A stretch of 30,947 nt of DNA from CAZKTS01 sp964555735. Lineage in GTDB: Bacteria > Actinomycetota > Acidimicrobiia > IMCC26256 > PALSA-555. This document shows positions 22,822 to 30,086 of this stretch, in pieces (position 1 is the first letter of the stretch; each line of letters begins with the position of its first letter). Both the position numbers and the translations under genes were made by a program. The stretch is taken from assembly GCA_964555735.1 (NCBI GenBank), contig CAZKTS010000310.1, forward strand, positions 1 through 30,947, read 5' to 3'. The notes under the pieces are model-generated. The model did not search any database. It had not been told where the DNA came from and saw only the letters and a list, made by a program, of their open reading frames with translations.

Positions 22822-24353
22822 TCGGCCGGCGGGACGGGCTGCGGCGGCGGCGGCCCGGCGTAGTGCGCGCTCGGGCGGATGAGCCGGTTGTCGGCTGCCT
22901 GCTCGAGGATGTGGGCGGTCCATCCGATCACGCGGCTCGACGCGAACGTCGGCGTGAACATCTCGCGGGGCACACCGCACGTGTCCATGACGATGCCGGC
23001 GTAGAACTCGACGTTCGTATACAGCTTCCGACCCGGCTTGAGCTCGGCGAGGATGTCGATCGCCTGCTGCTCGACCTGCTTGGCGAACTCGACGTTCGGC
23101 CCACCGAGGCGCTCGGCGACGCTGCGCAGCATGACCGAGCGCGGGTCGTCGGTCTTGTAGACGCGGTGGCCGAAGCCCATGAGGCGGTCACCGCGCTCGA
23201 CCGCGTCGCGGATCCAAGGATCTGCCTTGTCGATCGTGCCGATGGCATCGAGCATGTCGAGCGCGCGGCTCGGGGCGCCACCGTGGAGCGGTCCCGACAG
23301 CGCGCCGATGCCGCCCACCACCGCGGCGGCAAGGTCGGCGCCGGTCGACGTGATCACCCGCGCGGTGAACGTCGACGCGTTGAAGCCGTGGTCGATCGTC
23401 GAGATCAGGTACTGCTCGACGGCACGGGCGTGCTCGGGCGTCGGCACCTCGCCGCGCATCATGTACAGGTAGTTGGCGGCGTAGGCGAGGTCGTCGCGCG
23501 GCGCCACCACCTCCATGCCGTGCTGGAGCCGGTAGAGCGCGCAGAGCAGCGACGGCACCACCGCGCAGATCCGCAGGCCCTGCTCGTGCAGCTCGGCGCC
23601 GGTCAGGTCCAGTGACGGGCGGAACCCGAGTGCAGCACCCATGAGCGACACGGTCGTTCGCAGCAGGTCGAGCGGCGGAGCGTGCGGAGCGACGCGCGCG
23701 AGGTCGGGGAGGACGGCCTGCACGTCGGCGGGGATCACGCGCAGCGGGCGGACCTCGTCGGCGAACCGCTCGCGCTCGGCGGCCGACGGCAACGCGCCGT
23801 TGAACATCAGGTACCAGACGTCCTCGATAGAGCGTGTCTCGGCGAGCTCGACCGCGTCGTACTGGCGGTAGTGGTAGAAGCCTTCGAGGCCGCGAACGTC
23901 GCCGATCTCGGTCTCCGCGACGACCACGCCTTCGAGACCCCGAGGCACATCCTGCGCGAGGTTGGCGGCCGGTTGGATCTGCGCGATGCGCATGAGGTCG
24001 CGCATCGACACGATCCCGACGACACGGTCGCCGTCGACCACCGGGATGTGGCGGTAGCCGCGCTCGCCGAGGCGCGCGAAGGCGGTCGTGACGTCGACGT
24101 CGGAAGGAAGGGTCTCGGGGTCGGGGGTCATCCACGCCGCGACCGCGTCGTTGGCGCTCGCCCCGGCTGCGGCGAGGCGCACCAGGTCTCGCTCGGTGAG
24201 GATGCCGACGGCGCGCTCACCGTCGACGACGACGACGGATCCGACGCCCTGCTCGCGCATGCGCTCGCCGGCCATGGCGACGGTCTCGCCGGCGGTGGCG
24301 GTGACCGCCGGATGGCTCATGATCTCGCCGACCGTGCGCGTCTTGCCGTCCAT
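22818..24353 (-). CDS. Citrate synthase with N-terminal CBS-domain pair
   Basis: Fusion of 511 aa. Residues about 8-62 and 72-126 are two CBS motifs (VGEIMSHPAVTATAGETVAM with VVVVDGERAVGILTERDLVR; then MTPDPETLPSDVDVTTAF with IPVVDGDRVVGIVSMRDLMR), a module that binds adenine nucleotides. Residues about 140-495 are a citrate/2-methylcitrate synthase: DHGFNASTFTARV (H322), SGPLHGGAP (H357) and GFGHRVYKTDDPR (H396). The third catalytic position is E449 (NVEFYAG) where Asp is usual. The ATG at 24353 is chosen because it opens the first CBS domain; the longer open frame has no homologous sequence. AMP/ATP control of entry to the TCA or methylcitrate cycle is inferred. Confidence 0.93.
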   Translation of the reverse strand: MDGKTRTVGEIMSHPAVTATAGETVAMAGERMREQGVGSVVVVDGERAVGILTERDLVRLAAAGASANDAVAAWMTPDPETLPSDVDVTTAFARLGERGYRHIPVVDGDRVVGIVSMRDLMRIAQIQPAANLAQDVPRGLEGVVVAETEIGDVRGLEGFYHYRQYDAVELAETRSIEDVWYLMFNGALPSAAERERFADEVRPLRVIPADVQAVLPDLARVAPHAPPLDLLRTTVSLMGAALGFRPSLDLTGAELHEQGLRICAVVPSLLCALYRLQHGMEVVAPRDDLAYAANYLYMMRGEVPTPEHARAVEQYLISTIDHGFNASTFTARVITSTGADLAAAVVGGIGALSGPLHGGAPSRALDMLDAIGTIDKADPWIRDAVERGDRLMGFGHRVYKTDDPRSVMLRSVAERLGGPNVEFAKQVEQQAIDILAELKPGRKLYTNVEFYAGIVMDTCGVPREMFTPTFASSRVIGWTAHILEQAADNRLIRPSAHYAGPPPPQPVPPAE

Positions 24354-24364
24354 CGTCCCGCTCT

Positions 24365-24421
24365 CGGTGCTCCGCACCGGGCCGCTCGGGCCCCGGCTCT
24401 CTGCGCCGCAGGATACCTGCG
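24365..24421 (-). promoter_or_regulatory. Promoter/leader of the CBS-citrate synthase gene
   Basis: Minus-strand TATCCT (24410-24415) is a good -10 and would give a leader of about 50 nt. It lies inside a perfect dyad CGCAGG-ATA-CCTGCG (24407-24421), a possible operator. The leader holds a hairpin CGGTGC-TCC-GCACCG (24365-24379), 11 nt before the ATG. The gene may also be read through from the upstream crotonase. Confidence 0.45.
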
Positions 24422-24445
24422 CCGCGGCCGTTCGCCTCGGTGCCG

Positions 24446-25222
24446 TTACGCGGGAACTCCGTGCCGACCCTCGCCACTGACGAAGCGCTGGAGGCCGGCG
24501 CGCACGTCCGGGCTCGCGATCGAGCGGAGTCCGTGCTCGTGCTCGTTGGTGAGCGCCTCGCCGAGCGGCAGGTCCCACTGCTCGTATGCCGACATCCGGT
24601 CGTCGCGCAGGCAGTCCTGGGGCAGCCGGGCGATCTCGTGCGCGAGCACGCGCGCCGCGTCGAGCGCCGCACCCGGCTCGACCAGCCGATTGACGAGACC
24701 CATCGCGACGGCCTCGTCGCCCGACACGCCGCGCCCGGTGATGATGAGGTCGAGCGCGTGGCTCTGGCCGACGAGCCGCGGCAGGCGCACGGTCCCGCCG
24801 TCGACGAGCGGCACGCCCCACCGGCGGCAGAAGACGCCGAACACCGCATCGCGCGCGGCGACGCGCAGATCGCACCACAGGGCGAGCTCGAGGCCGCCCG
24901 CCACCGCATGCCCCTCGACCGCCGCGATCACCGGCTTGGTGAGGAGCATCCGGGTCGGGCCCAACGGTCCACGACCTTCGGTGAGGCCTTCCATGCTGAG
25001 CGGCTCGCCGTCGGGGTCGAGCATCGCCTTGAGGTCGGCGCCGGCACAGAACGTCCCGCCCGCGCCGGTGAGGATGGCGACGGACGCCGTGTCGTCGGCG
25101 TCGAACGCCACGAAAGCGTCGGTGAGCGCGTCCGCCGTGGGCTGGTCGACCGAGTTGCGCCGTTCCGGTCGATCGATGGTGACCACGGTCACGGGCCCGT
25201 CGCGCTCGATGTGGACGGTCAT
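24446..25222 (-). CDS. Crotonase/enoyl-CoA hydratase family protein
   Basis: A 258-aa acyl-CoA enzyme. Oxyanion-hole segments are GTFCAGADLKAM (56-67) and GHAVAGGLELALWCDLRVAA (104-123). Where rat hydratase has its first catalytic Glu (PE dipeptide) this protein has CRRWGVPLVDGGTVRLPRL, and the second Glu region reads SHALDLIITG. Both hydratase glutamates therefore seem absent, as in a common actinobacterial subfamily of unsettled activity. The ATG overlaps the phosphatase-like gene stop by 4 nt. It is followed after 92 nt by the citrate synthase gene. Confidence 0.92.
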   Translation of the reverse strand: MTVHIERDGPVTVVTIDRPERRNSVDQPTADALTDAFVAFDADDTASVAILTGAGGTFCAGADLKAMLDPDGEPLSMEGLTEGRGPLGPTRMLLTKPVIAAVEGHAVAGGLELALWCDLRVAARDAVFGVFCRRWGVPLVDGGTVRLPRLVGQSHALDLIITGRGVSGDEAVAMGLVNRLVEPGAALDAARVLAHEIARLPQDCLRDDRMSAYEQWDLPLGEALTNEHEHGLRSIASPDVRAGLQRFVSGEGRHGVPA

Positions 25223-25845
25223 CGCACGGCACCCTGCGCGCGGTCGCGCTCGCCCATGAGGTGTGCGAGCTCGTTGAGCGACGAGATCGAGCGCTGGCCC
25301 TCTCGCGAGACCAGGACTCGGCTCGTCGAGGTGTACTCGGGGTGGAAGAACAGCGGGGTCGCGATGCGGAGCACCTGCGCGAGGTACACGTTGATGACGC
25401 CGCCGTGGCACACGACGACGACGCGGCCGCCGGGATGGGCTTTGGCGATGGCGTCGATCGCCGGGACGACGGTGGCCTGGAACTCGAGCGGGTTCACGCC
25501 GCCCGCGTCATCCCAGCGACCCTCGATCGTCGCGTACCAGCGGTCGTCCTTCGCGGCGCGGAGCTCCTCGATGGGGATGTACTCGTCGGAGTCGGCGTCG
25601 TACTCCGACACGCCCGGATCCACGATCGGCTCGATGCCGAGCGCGGCCGCCAGGGGAGCCGCGGTCTCGCGCGCGCGGCGCAGCGGGCTCGTGACGATCG
25701 CAGTGATGGGCTCGGCCGCGAGCCAGGCGCCGAGCCGCTCCGCCTGGTCGGCGCCGCGTGCGGTGAGGCCGGGATTGGCAGGCCCGGCGACCTCGCCGGA
25801 CGCGATGCGCACCGGCTCGGCGTGACGGACGAGGAGCAGCTCCAT
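25219..25845 (-). CDS. Histidine phosphatase (phosphoglycerate mutase-like)
   Basis: A 208-aa member of the branch-1 histidine phosphatase superfamily. The RHG-type box is VRHAE with nucleophile H8, SPLRRARET (R56) is the phosphate pocket, E81 lies in the region of the acid-base residue, and CHGGVIN has the second His (H147). The pattern (RHAE rather than RHGE, and no long insert) favours a broad-specificity phosphatase over a true cofactor-dependent phosphoglycerate mutase. The ATG at 25845 lies 5 nt after the HAD stop and the stop overlaps the crotonase ATG, so the three genes are coupled. Confidence 0.93.
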   Translation of the reverse strand: MELLLVRHAEPVRIASGEVAGPANPGLTARGADQAERLGAWLAAEPITAIVTSPLRRARETAAPLAAALGIEPIVDPGVSEYDADSDEYIPIEELRAAKDDRWYATIEGRWDDAGGVNPLEFQATVVPAIDAIAKAHPGGRVVVVCHGGVINVYLAQVLRIATPLFFHPEYTSTSRVLVSREGQRSISSLNELAHLMGERDRAQGAVR

Positions 25846-25850
25846 CGCGG

Positions 25851-26498
25851 TCAGCTCCGGGCGCCCGTGAGCGCGAACCCGAGCGTCTGTTCGAGCTCGG
25901 CGAGCGCGGTGCCGGGGTCGACCACCTTGATGGTGGTCATGCCGAGCGCACGAGCCGGCTTGAGGTTGACGCCGAGGTCGTCGAGGAACACCGCCTCGTT
26001 GGGCCGCACGCCGAGCTCGCGACAGACCAGCTCGTAGATCTGCGGGTCGGGCTTGCGGAGTCCGACGACCGACGACTCGATCACGACGTCGAAGGTGTCC
26101 GCCAGCATCGGCATGCGCTCGCGCATCGACACCGCCTCGGAGGTCACCCAGTTGTTGGTGAGTGCGGCGGTCCGCAGGCCCGCGGCGCGGATCGCGGCGA
26201 TGGCGTCGAGCATCGGCGTGTGCGGCGCGCCTCCTCCCGAGAGGCTGGCGAGCATGTCGTCGGCGCGGACCGTCTGGCCGAGCGCGGCGCACTCCGCCTC
26301 GAACTCCATGCCGAAGGCCTCGAGCGTGAGCTCCCCGCGCTCGAGCCGGGCCCACGCGCTCGAGTCGTCGCCGGCGACGATCACCTCGCTGATGAAGCGG
26401 TGCGGCAGCCCTTCGCGTTCCTCGTAGTCGCGGAACGCCTGCATCGGCGACGGCATGACGACGCCACCGAGGTCGAAGATCACCGCACGCAATGCCAC
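25851..26498 (-). CDS. HAD-superfamily hydrolase (subfamily IA)
   Basis: A 215-aa phosphatase-type HAD protein. Motif I is VIFDLGGVV (nucleophile D9; the second Asp is replaced by Gly, as in the epoxide-hydrolase N-terminal/ACAD10-like branch), motif II is LTNNW (T114), motif III is GLRKPDPQIYE (K149), and motif IV is FLDDLGVNLKPARALGM (D173 and D174). It lies in the same operon as a phosphatase, a crotonase and citrate synthase, and homologues are often fused or linked to acyl-CoA enzymes, but the substrate is not known. The GTG at 26498 has TAGCGT 8 nt upstream. It heads the leftward operon, divergent from phoD by 24 nt. Confidence 0.93.
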   Translation of the reverse strand: MALRAVIFDLGGVVMPSPMQAFRDYEEREGLPHRFISEVIVAGDDSSAWARLERGELTLEAFGMEFEAECAALGQTVRADDMLASLSGGGAPHTPMLDAIAAIRAAGLRTAALTNNWVTSEAVSMRERMPMLADTFDVVIESSVVGLRKPDPQIYELVCRELGVRPNEAVFLDDLGVNLKPARALGMTTIKVVDPGTALAELEQTLGFALTGARS

Positions 26499-26506
26499 GG
26501 TGCCGC

Positions 26507-26516
26507 ACGCTACCCT
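26507..26516. promoter_or_regulatory. Overlapping divergent -10 elements for the HAD and phoD genes
   Basis: Plus-strand TACCCT (26511-26516) is 6 nt before the phoD GTG; minus-strand TAGCGT (26512-26507) is 8 nt before the HAD GTG. They share two base pairs, so only one polymerase could open the region at a time. There is almost no room for leaders. Confidence 0.5.
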
Positions 26517-26522
26517 CCGGCC

Positions 26523-28082
26523 GTGGCCGCCCCCGAGGTGACGCGTCGTGGGTTCCTCGGCCTGAGCGCCGGGCTCGGTCTCGCGGCCGTCGGCGCCCGG
26601 CTCGACCAGCGCGTGGGTCCGCTGCTCGTGCGAGCCGGCGACGAGCCCGGCCTCGTGGCGCCGCCGTTCCGCCTCGGCGTTGCGTCGGGCGACCCGCTGC
26701 CGAACGGTGTCGTGCTGTGGACCCGGCTCGCGCCCGATCCCCTGGCTCCCGGCGGCGGGATGCAGCAGCAACCGGTCGGCGTGCAGTGGGAGGTGGCGAC
26801 CGACGAGCGGTTCCGCCGCATCGTGCGCGACGGCACCGCGACCGCGCGTCCCGACGCCGCGCACAGTGTGCACGTCGACGTCCGCGGCCTCGACTCCGCG
26901 CACGACTACTTCTACCGCTTCCGCGTCGGCGACTACGAGAGCGACGTCGGCCGCACGCGCACCGCGCCCGAGGAGGGTTCGGACCCGTCACGACTGCGCT
27001 TCGCGTTCGGCTCGTGCCAGGACTACCAGAAGGGCTACTTCGGCGCGCACCGCCACCTCGCCGCCGAGGAGGACCTCGCGGCGGTCCTCTGGCTCGGTGA
27101 CTACATCTACGAGAGCGGGCCCAACCCCGCTGCCGTCCGCCAGCACGAAGGGCCAGAGCCGCTCGATCTCGAGGCCTACCGGCGTCGCTACGCGACGTAC
27201 AAGGGCGACGCAGAGCTCCAGCTCGCCCATGCCGCGCACCCGTGGGTCGTCACGTGGGACGACCACGAGGTCGACAACAACTACGCCGACGACCACGCCG
27301 AGCGCGACCAGCAGACGCCGGAGGCGTTCCTCGCGCGTCGAGCGGCGGCGTACCGCGCGTGGTGGGAGCACCAGCCGGTGCGGCTCCCCGCGCCCAGCGG
27401 CCCCGACTTCACGATCTACCGCCGGCTGTCGTTCGGCGACCTCGCGACGTTTCACGTGCTCGACACCCGGCAGTACCGGACCGACCAGCCGTGCGACTCG
27501 ACCGTCGACATCGGCGCGCCGTGCCCGGCGGTCGACGATCCCTCGGCCACGTTGCTGGGGGCCGAGCAGCGCGAGTGGCTCTTCGACGGCTTGCGCGACA
27601 GCCGCGCTCGCTGGGATGTCGTCGCCCAGCAGGTGATGGTGGGCCCGGTGAACTTCACGGGAGACCCATCGAACCCGATCGTGGACCTCGACGACTGGGA
27701 CGCGTACCGCGTGGAGCGTGGTGAGCTGCTGAAGGCGCTGGCCGAGCTGCCGCGCAACGGCGCCGTCATCACCGGCGACATCCATGCGAGCTGGGTGCAC
27801 GACCTCCAGGCCGATGACCGCACCGTGGCCACCGAGCTGGTGGGCACGTCGGTCACGTCGTCGTTCCCGCTCCACGACTTCGTGCAGAACGCGGTCACGT
27901 CACAGCCGACCGTGCGCTACTTCGACGGCAGTCGCCACGGCTACGTCGTCAACGAGATCACACCGAAGGAGCTGCGCGCCGACTTCGTGTACGTGACCTC
28001 GATCGAGACGCCCGACACGCCGAGCGAGATCGGGGCGTCGTTCGTGATCGAGGACCGCCGTCCGGGAGCGCAGGAGGCGTGA
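26523..28082 (+). CDS. phoD: PhoD-family alkaline phosphatase, Tat-exported
   Basis: Secreted phosphodiesterase/alkaline phosphatase, 519 aa. A twin-arginine signal starts the protein (TRRGFLGLSAGLGLAAVG, R8-R9). The PhoD N-terminal Fn3-like domain follows (FRLGVASGDPLPNGVVLWTRLAP). The metallophosphatase core has FGSCQDYQKGYFG (C165, the iron-ligand Cys), WLGDYIYE (D193), WDDHEVDNNYADD (D246, D247, H248 and N252), VLDTRQYR and ITGDIHASW (D419 and H421). All Fe-Ca site residues expected for PhoD seem present. The GTG at 26523 places the Tat motif correctly and lies 6 nt after TACCCT. It leads a four-gene chain in which every junction is a 4-nt overlap. No pho-box-like repeat was recognised. 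Confidence 0.95.
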   Translation: MAAPEVTRRGFLGLSAGLGLAAVGARLDQRVGPLLVRAGDEPGLVAPPFRLGVASGDPLPNGVVLWTRLAPDPLAPGGGMQQQPVGVQWEVATDERFRRIVRDGTATARPDAAHSVHVDVRGLDSAHDYFYRFRVGDYESDVGRTRTAPEEGSDPSRLRFAFGSCQDYQKGYFGAHRHLAAEEDLAAVLWLGDYIYESGPNPAAVRQHEGPEPLDLEAYRRRYATYKGDAELQLAHAAHPWVVTWDDHEVDNNYADDHAERDQQTPEAFLARRAAAYRAWWEHQPVRLPAPSGPDFTIYRRLSFGDLATFHVLDTRQYRTDQPCDSTVDIGAPCPAVDDPSATLLGAEQREWLFDGLRDSRARWDVVAQQVMVGPVNFTGDPSNPIVDLDDWDAYRVERGELLKALAELPRNGAVITGDIHASWVHDLQADDRTVATELVGTSVTSSFPLHDFVQNAVTSQPTVRYFDGSRHGYVVNEITPKELRADFVYVTSIETPDTPSEIGASFVIEDRRPGAQEA

Positions 28083-28528
28083 GCGTCGCGACGTCGGACC
28101 GCGAAGCCATCGTCGCACTGGTCGTCGCGTACGCAGAGCGCCTGGACGCCGGCGACCTCGACGGCGTCGCCGAGCTGTTCGCCGAGGGTGCCTTCCGGTC
28201 CGGTGACGACGGACAGCGTCGTGCCGGACGCGACGAGGTGCGGACGATCTACGACCCCGTCCTCCTCTATGAGGACGGCACGCCGCGCACCAAGCACGTC
28301 CTCGGGAACATCGAGGTGGAGGTCGACGCGGGCGGAGCGGCCGCGCGCTGCGTGTTCACGGTGTTCCAGGCCGCACCCGACGGACCGCTGCATCCCGTGC
28401 TCGCCGGGCGCTACCACGACCGCTTCGCGCGTGGCGCCGACGGCTGGTCGTTCGTCGAGCGGGTCGTCCGCCCCGACCTGCGCGGCGACCTCAGTCACCA
28501 CATGGGCCGTCGGGGCGAGAGGCGATGA
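28079..28528 (+). CDS. SnoaL-like (NTF2-fold) protein
   Basis: A 149-aa cone-shaped NTF2-fold protein: SDREAIVALVVAYAERLDAGDLDGVAELFAEGAFRS is the three-helix start, AGRDEVRTIYDPVLLY and TKHVLGNIEVEVDAGGAAARCVFTVFQ are the sheet strands, and GRYHDRFARGADGWSFVERVVRPDLRGDL ends it. SnoaL_4-type members are small hydrolases, isomerases or ligand-binding proteins. The GTG overlaps the phoD stop (GTGA) and the stop overlaps the next ATG. The substrate is unknown. Confidence 0.9.
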   Translation: MSVATSDREAIVALVVAYAERLDAGDLDGVAELFAEGAFRSGDDGQRRAGRDEVRTIYDPVLLYEDGTPRTKHVLGNIEVEVDAGGAAARCVFTVFQAAPDGPLHPVLAGRYHDRFARGADGWSFVERVVRPDLRGDLSHHMGRRGERR

Positions 28529-29277
28529 ACCTCACGTTCGAGCTCGCCGTCGAGGGCGTCGCGTCACGCGTCCCGCGCGCGGAGGGCATGGTCGTGGTCG
28601 TCGGGGTGAGCGGGCCGGTGGCGGCAGGGAAGTCGGCGTTCGCGCACGCCGTCGCCTCGGTGCTGGGCTCGGGACGGACCGTCGAGGTGCTGTCGACCGA
28701 CGGGTTCCTCTTCCCGAACGCCGAGCTCGGACGGCGCGGCATCCTGGGCCGCAAGGGCTACCCGGAGACCTACGACCGCGACTCGTTGCGCGACGCGGTG
28801 GTGCGGCTGCGATCGGGAGAGTCGGTGGTGGTGCCCGACTACTCGCACGAGACCTACGACGTCGTCCCTGCGGCACGGGTCGTCGGGCCCTGCGATGTGG
28901 TGGTGGTGGAGGGCCTGCACGTGCAGGCCCAGCTGCGGGACCTGCTCGACGTCAGCGTCTTCGTCGATGCCGACACCTCGCTGCTCGAAGAGTGGTACGT
29001 GGCGCGGTTCCAGTCGCTGCTCGAGGAGGGCCGCACCGACCCGGCGTCGTTCTTCGCGTCGATGTCGTCGCTCAGCCCGGCGGACGCGGACTCGCTCGCA
29101 CGACAGGTGTGGCACGACGTCAACCTGCCGAACTGCGTCGAGCACGTCGCCGCGGAGCGCACCGTCGCCGACATCGTCGTGGTCAAGGGGCCGGAGCACT
29201 GTGTGCTCGGCGTGGAGATCCAGCGGCACGAGCTCGGCGTCGACCTCGGCGGCGCGTTCGGAGAGGAGCGATCATGA
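28525..29277 (+). CDS. Short type I pantothenate kinase-like/P-loop kinase
   Basis: A 250-aa P-loop kinase of the CoaA/uridine kinase/phosphoribulokinase superfamily. The P-loop is GVSGPVAAGKS (27-37). STDGFLFPNAELGRRGILGRKGYPETYD matches the CoaA pantothenate-site segment, VVPDYSHETYDV and VVVEGLHV follow, RFQSLLEEGRTDPASFF is the lid region, and WHDVNLPNCVEHVAAERTVADIVVVKG matches the CoaA end. The roughly 60-90 N-terminal residues of standard CoaA (about 310 aa), which help the dimer and CoA feedback site, are missing. It may therefore be an unregulated pantothenate kinase or phosphorylate another small molecule. It overlaps both neighbours by 4 nt. Confidence 0.85.
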   Translation: MNLTFELAVEGVASRVPRAEGMVVVVGVSGPVAAGKSAFAHAVASVLGSGRTVEVLSTDGFLFPNAELGRRGILGRKGYPETYDRDSLRDAVVRLRSGESVVVPDYSHETYDVVPAARVVGPCDVVVVEGLHVQAQLRDLLDVSVFVDADTSLLEEWYVARFQSLLEEGRTDPASFFASMSSLSPADADSLARQVWHDVNLPNCVEHVAAERTVADIVVVKGPEHCVLGVEIQRHELGVDLGGAFGEERS

Positions 29278-30086
29278 ACGACGCGGAGCTGGTGGACGGG
29301 CTCGACACGGTGTGGTCGTCGATCGCCACACTGGGCGACGGCCTCTCCGAGGACGAGTGGAAGACGCCGAGCGAGGTGCCCGGATGGAGCGTGCAGGACA
29401 ACCTGTCGCACATCGTGGGCATCGAGGCCCGACTGCTCGGCCGGACCGACCCGGAGCACGAGGCGCCGGCGGGTGCGCACCTCCAGAACGACCTGGGGAT
29501 CGCCAACGAGGTGCCGGTCGACCTGCGCCGGAGCCGATCCGGGGCCGAGGTGCTTGCGGAGTTCCGGGAGGTCACCGGCGCGCGCCTGGCCGAGCTGCGC
29601 GCCCTCGACGCCGACGGCTTCGGTGCCGAGTCGTGGACGCCGGCCGGTCCGGGAACGGTGCGCGACCTGCTGCCGTTCCGCATCTTCGACTCATGGGTGC
29701 ACGAGCAGGACATGCGGCGCGTGCTCGGCCGTCCCGGTCACCTGGACGGTCCGGTGGCGGAGGCGGCGCTCGAGCGCGTGGTCGGCGCGATGGGCTTCGT
29801 CGTCGGGAAGAGGGCGGGAGCACCGGAGGGGGCGACGGTGGTGTTCTCGCTGTCGGGCCCGCTGGCGCGCGACATCGCGATCGGCGTGGACGGTGGGCGA
29901 GCCAAGCGCCTCGACGCGGTTCCGGCGTCCCCGACCGTCCGGATCGTCACGGACAGCCCGACGTTCGAACGCCTCGGGACCGGGCGAGCCGATCCCGAGG
30001 CGCTCGTGGCCGACGGTCGAGTGACCGTCGAGGGTGACGAGGCGCTGGGGCACGCGGTCGTCACCAACATGAACTTCCTCTTCTAG
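29274..30086 (+). CDS. Maleylpyruvate isomerase family, mycothiol-dependent enzyme
   Basis: A 270-aa protein with an N-terminal DinB/MDMPI bundle and a C-terminal SCP2-like region. PGWSVQDNLSHIVGIEARLLG (H46) and FRIFDSWVHEQDMRRVLGRPGH (H143, E144 and D146) hold the likely metal ligands; the classical third His of maleylpyruvate isomerase after the Glu is Arg here, as in a related subgroup. The end FERLGTGRADPEALVADGRVTVEGDEALGHAVVTNMNFLF is the SCP2-like tail. It is last in the phoD chain. It is distinct from the TIGR03086 protein at 20372. Its reaction is unknown. Confidence 0.92.
   Translation: MNDAELVDGLDTVWSSIATLGDGLSEDEWKTPSEVPGWSVQDNLSHIVGIEARLLGRTDPEHEAPAGAHLQNDLGIANEVPVDLRRSRSGAEVLAEFREVTGARLAELRALDADGFGAESWTPAGPGTVRDLLPFRIFDSWVHEQDMRRVLGRPGHLDGPVAEAALERVVGAMGFVVGKRAGAPEGATVVFSLSGPLARDIAIGVDGGRAKRLDAVPASPTVRIVTDSPTFERLGTGRADPEALVADGRVTVEGDEALGHAVVTNMNFLF

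Noticed and set aside
24354..25232. N-terminal extension of the citrate synthase frame up to 25232
   Set aside because: The added 293 codons are Arg-rich, antiparallel to nothing known and overlap the crotonase in another frame; the first CBS domain begins right at the ATG at 24353.
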